Assembly (NCBI RefSeq): GCF_004122735.1
Contig: NZ_SDIF01000024.1
Location: forward strand, 1-64,000
DNA: 64,000 nt
Source: Streptomyces sioyaensis
GTDB taxonomy: Bacteria; Actinomycetota; Actinomycetes; Streptomycetales; Streptomycetaceae
Reading direction: 5' to 3'
Made by a program: the position numbers and the translations under genes
Part shown: one piece after another, positions 58,865-64,000 of the stretch
Numbering within the stretch: position 1 is the stretch's first letter
Layout of the letters: every line of letters starts with the position of its first letter
Notes under the pieces: model-generated
What the model was told of the DNA's origin: nothing
Database searches by the model: none
Seen by the model: the letters and a program-made list of their open reading frames with translations, nothing else

Positions 58865-59641
58865 TCAGCTGAAGATCGCCAAGGGCCGGACTTCCAGGAC
58901 TGCGTCCGCGGGCCTCCACCTTCGGACCTTGCCCAGGCAGAGGGCGAAGAAGGGGCCGGAGTCCGGTTCCACCTCCTCCTCCGAGCGCAGGCCCGCAGTG
59001 CGACAGGCGAGGCGTACGCGGGCGGTTGCGGTGGACCCGTACGGGGCCGTGAGGACGGTGCGGGTGGCGGACGAGGCGGCCTCGTCCCGTTCGAAGTCGC
59101 CGGTGAGGAGGACGAACCCGCGGTCGATGACGCTGAGGCGGGCCGGCTCCCTCCGGGAGCCCTCTGAGCAGGCCTTGGTCAGTGCCGCATTGCGGCGTAC
59201 GGTGCCGCGGCGCAGGTTGGCGTGGACGACGGCATCGCTGCGCTCCAGGCCGTCGACGAGGACGCTGATCACGGAAACGGCTTCGGCCACCTCGATGTAG
59301 TTGGTGACGACCTCGCGGCTGCGCTCGTAGTCGGCGCTCGGCTGGAGGAACGACGGCACGAGCATCTGGAGCCTGGCGGTCCAGCTGGTCCTGGTCCGCT
59401 GCTCGACCTCCTTGCGGAGCGCCGTGGCGTACCGGTTCATCTGGTACACGTCCATGATCTTCCGGTCGTCGAGGTAGATGCAGGTGCTGTCACCCACCAG
59501 CCGCTCCGATGGCCGCCTGCGCCGCCGCCGGGCGCCGTTGAGCAGAACCAACAGAACCGCCATGCACGCCGCGGTCGTCAGCCACACCAGCATCCAGCGC
59601 CAGTTGAGGTCCCACCACAGGCGGTCGCTGAAGACGGGCAT
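58865..59641 (-). CDS. single-pass membrane protein, unrecognised
   Basis: This 258-residue protein has one N-terminal membrane helix (LVWLTTAACMAVLLVLLNG), a basic RRRRRR stretch and a soluble cytoplasmic domain. The domain contains TCIYLDDRKIMDVYQMNRYATAL and RGFVLLTGDFERDEAAS. The family is not recognised. Its start lies about 20 nt after the stop of the binding-protein-like gene, so the two form an operon. The motif LDDRKIMDVYQ is unusual and may guide a search. Confidence 0.7.
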   Translation of the reverse strand: MPVFSDRLWWDLNWRWMLVWLTTAACMAVLLVLLNGARRRRRRPSERLVGDSTCIYLDDRKIMDVYQMNRYATALRKEVEQRTRTSWTARLQMLVPSFLQPSADYERSREVVTNYIEVAEAVSVISVLVDGLERSDAVVHANLRRGTVRRNAALTKACSEGSRREPARLSVIDRGFVLLTGDFERDEAASSATRTVLTAPYGSTATARVRLACRTAGLRSEEEVEPDSGPFFALCLGKVRRWRPADAVLEVRPLAIFS

Positions 59642-59660
59642 ACGGTCACCCCCTCGGTTT

Positions 59661-60920
59661 CTATTGGCCCTGGCCCTGGCCCGACACCGGCTTCGGACAC
59701 CGCTTGATGGCTGCGATCATCTGCTCCAGCACCTGCCAGTCGGGCATTTTCGCGACCGTCTGCTCGCCGCCGGCGGGCTGCGGGGCGGGGATGCCCTCGC
59801 CGTTCAGATACGTGGCCAGCTCGTCGACGCTGTCGGACGGGACGAGCTGGTAGCCGAGCTGCGTCTCACGGCGGCGCAGCTCGGGGTCGGTCTCCAGCAA
59901 CTTGCCGAGCTGGTCGGCCTGGTGATTCAGGGCGATGAAGTGCGGCTGCGACATCATTTCCGCCCGTGGGTAGAGCAGTACCCGCTCGGTGTCCGGCGTG
60001 CCGTGTGCGGCACGGTACGTGGCCTGGTAGGCCAGGTACTGGTGCTCGTACAGGACGGCGATCGGGTCCTGGCTGATGCCGTTGGAGTCGATGTAGTACG
60101 TGTACAGGCTGTCGCTGGCGCTGCCCTGACTGAGCAGCAGCGACGAGATGCCGCGGGCCAACGTGCGGGCCGACGTGGATTCGGTGGGCGGAGCGTTGTG
60201 GTGCCGGGTGGAGGCGACCAGACCCAGGTAGCTGTCCGCCGAGTTGGACTGGCAGATGTCGGAGGTCTGGGCGACCACGAGGTTGCCGTTGCTGATGCCG
60301 TAGCGGTCGACGTGGAGGTCGTTCCAGCTGAGGCGCTGCCGGGTCAGGCTCAGAAACCTGTCCATGTCGAGCGTGTAGTAGAGCGGCGCTCCGCCGCCGG
60401 GAGTGCGCTGGGGCAAGGCCACATGCCGGGCGTGCAGCGCTTCCGCGTACGGACGGAAGCTGGCCAGGACCAGGGGACTGTCGAAGGGGTGGAAGTTCTT
60501 GCTGTATTCCCCGGCTGCCTGCCGTGCGTCGTTGATCCGGTCCGCGGCGGGCTTGCCGGAAGGGAAGACGAAGTCGAGGCCCTTCAGGCTGCCGGTCGCC
60601 ACCTGGCGGGAGCCCGCATTGAAGGCCTCCACCCGCAATCCGTGCTTGCGCAGGATCCGGATGACCTGCGGGTCCTCGAAGAAGTCGCTGATGGACGCCA
60701 GCCGGCCCTTGAGGGTGGTGACCCGTTCGAACGGCAGCAGGAGGTGCCCCGTCATCGTCAGACAGACGATCCCCGTCACCGTCAGGGCCATGACCACGGC
60801 CAGCGTCAGCGCACGGAGGACGCGCGGCCATAAGGAGCGAGGGGCTCGTACAACGGCCAGTGACGGTTCGGCCGTTGGCGAAGCCGGAGCTGGATCGGTC
60901 AGCGGAGCCGGGTCGTCCAC
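59661..60920 (-). CDS. membrane-anchored extracytoplasmic binding-protein-like protein
   Basis: This encodes 419 residues with one membrane anchor (ALTLAVVMALTVTGIVCLTM, residues 36-55) and a large outside domain. LRVEAFNAGSRQVATGSLKG, GLDFVFPSG and GNLVVAQTSDICQSN resemble type 2 periplasmic-binding folds. There is no lipobox and no transporter genes are adjacent. It is followed by the membrane gene at 58865, so the pair echoes the binding-protein operon at 2152-6591. Function is unknown. Confidence 0.7.
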   Translation of the reverse strand: MDDPAPLTDPAPASPTAEPSLAVVRAPRSLWPRVLRALTLAVVMALTVTGIVCLTMTGHLLLPFERVTTLKGRLASISDFFEDPQVIRILRKHGLRVEAFNAGSRQVATGSLKGLDFVFPSGKPAADRINDARQAAGEYSKNFHPFDSPLVLASFRPYAEALHARHVALPQRTPGGGAPLYYTLDMDRFLSLTRQRLSWNDLHVDRYGISNGNLVVAQTSDICQSNSADSYLGLVASTRHHNAPPTESTSARTLARGISSLLLSQGSASDSLYTYYIDSNGISQDPIAVLYEHQYLAYQATYRAAHGTPDTERVLLYPRAEMMSQPHFIALNHQADQLGKLLETDPELRRRETQLGYQLVPSDSVDELATYLNGEGIPAPQPAGGEQTVAKMPDWQVLEQMIAAIKRCPKPVSGQGQGQ

Positions 60921-61132
60921 TCATTCCCCCCGAAGCCGACGCACGTGCACGAGAACACCAGCGCATCAGAGCATGCCGCCACAGGGTGTACTGGGGGCGG
61001 CGATTGCGCAATCCCGGTGTGAACATGAATCAGGATTCCCCCGATGCGGCCCTGATGCGGCTCCGATATGGCCCCGATGCCGCCGGAAACCCGAGCAGGA
61101 AGCCGGAGCGGCGTCGCGCACCCTCGCGAGCC

Positions 61133-61729
61133 TCACCTCCTGTCGAGTCGACCCCCGGCTTCGAGTGTGGTGAGCCACTGGGCGACGACGACGTCGATGA
61201 ACTCGTCGGTCACGTGGCTGCGGTCGAGGAAGAGCCGGGCGAGGACCGGCCCGTAGAGCAGGGTGTACTCGGCGTCGTCGATCTGGAGGCCTGACGGCTC
61301 CAGCAGTTTGTTCAGCGCCGCGCGGCGATCCTGGCCGATGCGCACCAGGGCCTGGGCGCTGTCGGGGTCGTGGTCGGCTTGGGCGGTGACGGCCAGCACT
61401 GCGGTGCGGATGGCCGGTTCGCTGATGCCATCGCGCAGGCTCTTCAGCCAATCCGTGGCAACGGTGCGTACGTCGCTGCCCGGCTCGGGGTAATTGCCGA
61501 GGTCAGGGCCTTCGAGGATCAGGTCGAAGAGCAGCGCGGCCCGGTTGGGCCAGTGGCGGTAGAGAGTCTGGCGGGTGACGTCGGCGCGCTCGGCCAACAG
61601 TGCGTACGTCAGACCGGCCGGTCCGACCTGGGGCAGCAGTTCACGCGCGACGGTCAGAACGCGATGGCGGGTCCGCTGGACACGCGGGTTGCTCGGGGTC
61701 GGCTGGCGCCGATGGAGGGGCTGCGGCAT
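61133..61729 (-). CDS. TetR family transcriptional regulator
   Basis: This 198-residue regulator has a helix-turn-helix near residues 15-65 (VLTVARELLPQVGPAGLTYA, RADVTRQTLYRHWPNRAAL) and a helical ligand domain. The ATG at 61729 is preceded by GTGGGG; GTG 61738 is the alternative. It diverges from two oxidoreductase genes. Three operator-like repeats lie in the shared spacer, suggesting it represses them and itself. Confidence 0.9.
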   Translation of the reverse strand: MPQPLHRRQPTPSNPRVQRTRHRVLTVARELLPQVGPAGLTYALLAERADVTRQTLYRHWPNRAALLFDLILEGPDLGNYPEPGSDVRTVATDWLKSLRDGISEPAIRTAVLAVTAQADHDPDSAQALVRIGQDRRAALNKLLEPSGLQIDDAEYTLLYGPVLARLFLDRSHVTDEFIDVVVAQWLTTLEAGGRLDRR

Positions 61730-61747
61730 GGACCCCACTCTACCGAC

Positions 61748-61831
61748 GAATCATACGGCACGTGTGATTCAAGCCACACATCAAATCATACGCCACGTGT
61801 GATACAAACAAATCACACGCACTGGATGATT
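61748..61831. promoter_or_regulatory. three TetR operator-like repeats
   Basis: Imperfect inverted repeats lie at 61748-61770 and 61783-61805. The left arms, GAATCATACG and AAATCATACG, face right arms CGTGTGATTC and CGTGTGATAC. The left and right arms match at 9 of 10 in the first copy. A third, weaker copy is at 61811-61831. They lie 19 nt or more upstream of the TetR start, facing the oxidoreductase genes. Confidence 0.8.
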
Positions 61832-61848
61832 CATCGAGCGTGCGGTCG

Positions 61849-61891
61849 GTCCACTCCACTCCTCTCCTTTCCTCTCCTCTTCCTCTCCTCA
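61849..61891 (+). promoter_or_regulatory. polypyrimidine leader before oxidoreductase gene
   Basis: The leader is a run of CCTCTCCT-type repeats just before AGGAGG. Each repeat is complementary to the ribosome site, so the leader could mask it. See findings. Confidence 0.5.
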
Positions 61892-61903
61892 GGAGGTTGT
61901 CCG

Positions 61904-62812
61904 ATGTCCACTGCAATTACCTTCTCCGAGTACGGCGGGCCCGAGGTCCTCGCCCTGTCCCAGGTCGCCACCCCCGAACCGGGGCCGGGCCAGGTCCGCA
62001 TCCGCGTGCGGGCGGCCGCGGTCAACCCGATCGACGTGCGGATCCGCGCCGGGGCGATGCAGGGCGTCTTCCCGGTCGCCTTCCCGATGGTCCCGGGCTG
62101 GGACGTGGCCGGTGTCGTCGACAAGGCCGGCGAGGGTGCCACCGCCTCGGTCGGCGATGAGGTCTTCGGCGTCGCCTCGGCCGGCGGCTACAGCCAGTAC
62201 GCGGTGCTCGACCGGCCCTTCGCCAAGCCCGCGGAGGTGTCGTTCGAGACCGCGGCCGCGATGGTCACGGTCGGTGAGGCCGCCTGCCGGGCGATCGAGC
62301 ACCTCGGCGTACAGCCGGGACAGACCCTGCTCATCCACGGCGCCGGCGGCAGCGTGGGCACCGTCGCCGTGCAGGTGGCCGCCGCGCGCGGAATCACCGT
62401 GATCGGCACTGCCGCCGAGCAGGACACCGAGCGCGTTAACGCCCTCGGCGCGCTCGCCGTGCGCTACGGCGACGGTTGGGTGGAGCGGGTCAAGGCCGCC
62501 GCCCCGCGTGGCGTGGACTCCGTGTTCGACGCCTCGGGCGCGGGCGTACTCGCCGACTCCGTCGCCCTGGTCGGCGATGCGGGCAAGGTCATCACCATCG
62601 CCGACCCGTCCTTCGCCCGGCACGGCGTGCGGTTCACCGGCATGGACCCGGCCGACCGTTTCCCCGAGGCGCTGCCGCGGCTGGCAGCCCTGATCGCCGC
62701 CGGCAAGCTCGACGTCCCCGTCTGGCACGCGTACCCGCTCGCCGAGGCCGCCCAAGCACACGCCGACATCGAAGCCCGCCGCAACCAGGGCAAAGTCGTC
62801 CTCCTTCCCTGA
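61904..62812 (+). CDS. NADP-dependent quinone oxidoreductase-type protein
   Basis: This 302-residue MDR-superfamily enzyme (zinc-free) has GxGxxG-type NADP binding in LLIHGAGGSVGTVAVQVA and N-terminal catalytic-domain strands (VRIRVRAAAVNPIDVRIRAG). No zinc Cys cluster is present, so it is of quinone-oxidoreductase type. The ATG at 61904 follows AGGAGG. It is under probable control of the divergent TetR regulator, and a second MDR gene follows after 36 nt. Confidence 0.88.
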   Translation: MSTAITFSEYGGPEVLALSQVATPEPGPGQVRIRVRAAAVNPIDVRIRAGAMQGVFPVAFPMVPGWDVAGVVDKAGEGATASVGDEVFGVASAGGYSQYAVLDRPFAKPAEVSFETAAAMVTVGEAACRAIEHLGVQPGQTLLIHGAGGSVGTVAVQVAAARGITVIGTAAEQDTERVNALGALAVRYGDGWVERVKAAAPRGVDSVFDASGAGVLADSVALVGDAGKVITIADPSFARHGVRFTGMDPADRFPEALPRLAALIAAGKLDVPVWHAYPLAEAAQAHADIEARRNQGKVVLLP

Positions 62813-62848
62813 CCCGAGCCGTCACCTCAACCATCGATAGGAAATGAC

Positions 62849-63802
62849 ATGAAGGCCGCTCAGATCACCGGCTTCGGCGCACCAGATGTCCTGCAGATCA
62901 ACGACGTTGACCGCCCGACCCCCGGTGCAGGTGAGGTCCTGGTATCGGTCGAGGCGTCAAGCGTGAACGGGCTCGACACGATCGTCCGCGCAGGGGGATT
63001 GCGGCTCGTGACCGGACACCGGTTCCCGATCGGTGTGGGACTGGACTTCGCCGGGGTCGTCGCCGCGACCGGCGCGGACGTTCCGCAATACCAGGTGGGA
63101 GACCGAGTGTGGGGCACGGTGCACCCGCTCAAGCGGCACACTCTCGGTGGAGCTGCCGAATACGTCGTGGTCCCCGCGGACCGTATCGGGCCCGCGCCGG
63201 CAGGTGTCTCGCCGGTGGAGGCGGCTTCCCTGGTCGTCGCAGGAACGACCGCGCTGCTCGCACTACGGGACACGCTGCACCTCACGAGCGGTGAACGCCT
63301 CCTGGTCCGTGGCGCCGCCGGCGGAGTCGGCACGGCCGCCGTACAACTCGCCCACGCGATGGGCGGGCACGTCACCGCGCTGTCCCGCGGCCGCCATGCC
63401 GGGGCGCTGCGTGAGCTGGGCGCGGACGAGGTCTTCGACTACGGCGCCACCACGCCGGAGCAGCTCGCACCATTCGACGTCATCCTGGACACGGTCGGCT
63501 CGCAACTGAACTCCTACCGGCGTCGACTGAGCCCCGAAGGCCGAATGGCCACGATCGCGCTGTCGGCCTCCTCCATGGCCGCGATCGCCGCGTCGAGCGT
63601 GCACGGCGGCCGCCGCATCCGCACGTTGAGCGCCAACCCCGACTCCGCCCTGCTGCTTGAACTGGCCGACTACGTGACCTCTGGCGGACTGCGGCCCGTC
63701 ATCGACAGCGTGTATCCGCTGGCAGACATCGCCTCGGCGCATCAGGCCTTCGCACGAGGCGGAGTGGTAGGCAAGCAGGTGATAGCCGTGTCCGGGGAGT
63801 AA
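62849..63802 (+). CDS. NADP-dependent quinone oxidoreductase-type protein, second
   Basis: This 317-residue zinc-free MDR enzyme has LLVRGAAGGVGTAAVQLAHAMG as its nucleotide-binding motif and the N-terminal strands VLVSVEASSVNGLDTIVRAGG. It is co-transcribed with the preceding gene (gap of 36 nt) and differs from it enough not to be a recent copy. The pair probably handles quinones or reactive carbonyls induced via the TetR regulator. Confidence 0.88.
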   Translation: MKAAQITGFGAPDVLQINDVDRPTPGAGEVLVSVEASSVNGLDTIVRAGGLRLVTGHRFPIGVGLDFAGVVAATGADVPQYQVGDRVWGTVHPLKRHTLGGAAEYVVVPADRIGPAPAGVSPVEAASLVVAGTTALLALRDTLHLTSGERLLVRGAAGGVGTAAVQLAHAMGGHVTALSRGRHAGALRELGADEVFDYGATTPEQLAPFDVILDTVGSQLNSYRRRLSPEGRMATIALSASSMAAIAASSVHGGRRIRTLSANPDSALLLELADYVTSGGLRPVIDSVYPLADIASAHQAFARGGVVGKQVIAVSGE

Positions 63803-64000
63803 CTCATATGCCCTGAGGGGCTGGATCAAGAGCCTGGAGTGAGTAGTCCCGTCGATCGCGAGCCGCTTTCCGGCGGAGCCGCGGACAGAAATCTCCGAGT
63901 GTGAGTAAAACTTTCGCACCTTGGCGAACGGCAATAGGAGTGACGAGGCACTCCCATGTCTCTCGTCTGGTCTGGTTGCCGGGCTTCGGGCAAGGAATGG
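63803..64000. other. 198-nt window tail without a defined gene
   Basis: An ATG at 63956 opens a frame that runs off the window (MSLVWSGCRASGKEW). It is too short to judge. No hairpin of note follows the oxidoreductase gene. Confidence 0.35.

Noticed and set aside
1-64000. CRISPR arrays, transposases, integrases, plasmid origins
   Set aside because: None was seen; the tandem repeats are too short and too different to be CRISPR, and no mobility genes are present.

Overview
The window is high-GC actinobacterial DNA, almost certainly from a Streptomyces chromosome. The evidence is the strong third-position GC bias, GTG and TTG starts behind purine-rich Shine-Dalgarno sites, three cytochromes P450, an AfsA/ScbA-type butyrolactone synthase gene divergent from a TetR-type receptor gene, SpoIIE-type phosphatases, and small actinobacterial families (DUF6480, DUF6131, DUF779, MAB_1171c). 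I see no rRNA, tRNA, transposase, integrase or CRISPR array. The mix of regulation, secondary-metabolism-type enzymes and resistance genes suggests an accessory region; that is inference.

Layout, 1-27 kb. After an unrecognised gene and a DUF779 gene comes a three-gene minus-strand operon (2152-6591): a STAND-like P-loop NTPase, a membrane-anchored type 1 periplasmic-binding protein and a membrane protein with a PLD-like domain. Next are a small P-loop protein, a PadR regulator with a perfect palindromic operator followed by an acyl-CoA dehydrogenase, a secreted triple-repeat protein, an IPT/TIG-repeat protein and a P450. A sigma-factor operon (about 14.4-16.1 kb) ends in a 53-residue membrane protein, and a second P450 follows. 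Then come two tiny membrane proteins, a translationally coupled pair (unrecognised lipocalin-like protein plus GMC oxidoreductase), a GntR regulator, a HAD phosphatase, and the butyrolactone synthase/receptor pair at 24.1-25.8 kb with a candidate ARE operator between them.

Layout, 26-50 kb. A tightly coupled cassette (XRE regulator, ImmA/IrrE-like protein, MAB_1171c-type membrane protein, third P450) is followed by a GH18-like lipoprotein, two small membrane proteins, and a tautomerase divergent from a LysR regulator. An RbsABC-type sugar importer lies at 34.4-38.1 kb. Two large SpoIIE-type phosphatases flank a cyclase-family hydrolase (38.3-44.5 kb). A three-gene locus headed by a WXG-like large protein (45.1-47.2 kb) looks like a type VII secretion substrate locus. 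An alpha/beta hydrolase, a universal stress protein and an MgtC-family protein follow.

Layout, 50-64 kb. DNA-repair genes (stand-alone LigD phosphoesterase domain, Fpg/Nei glycosylase) flank a DUF2231-Rieske protein. A beta-lactam response locus follows (53.0-57.6 kb): a cytoplasmic penicillin-recognising protein resembling BlaB and a LysR regulator resembling BlaA, divergent from a PBP with an altered SPFK active-site motif and a Tat-exported class A beta-lactamase. The window ends with a dienelactone-hydrolase-like protein, a second unrecognised membrane pair with an extracytoplasmic binding-protein-like member, and a TetR regulator divergent from two quinone-oxidoreductase-type enzymes across three operator-like repeats.

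A cross-cutting feature is about a dozen short tandem repeats, unrelated to each other in sequence and with units of 8-21 nt, almost all in intergenic spacers.
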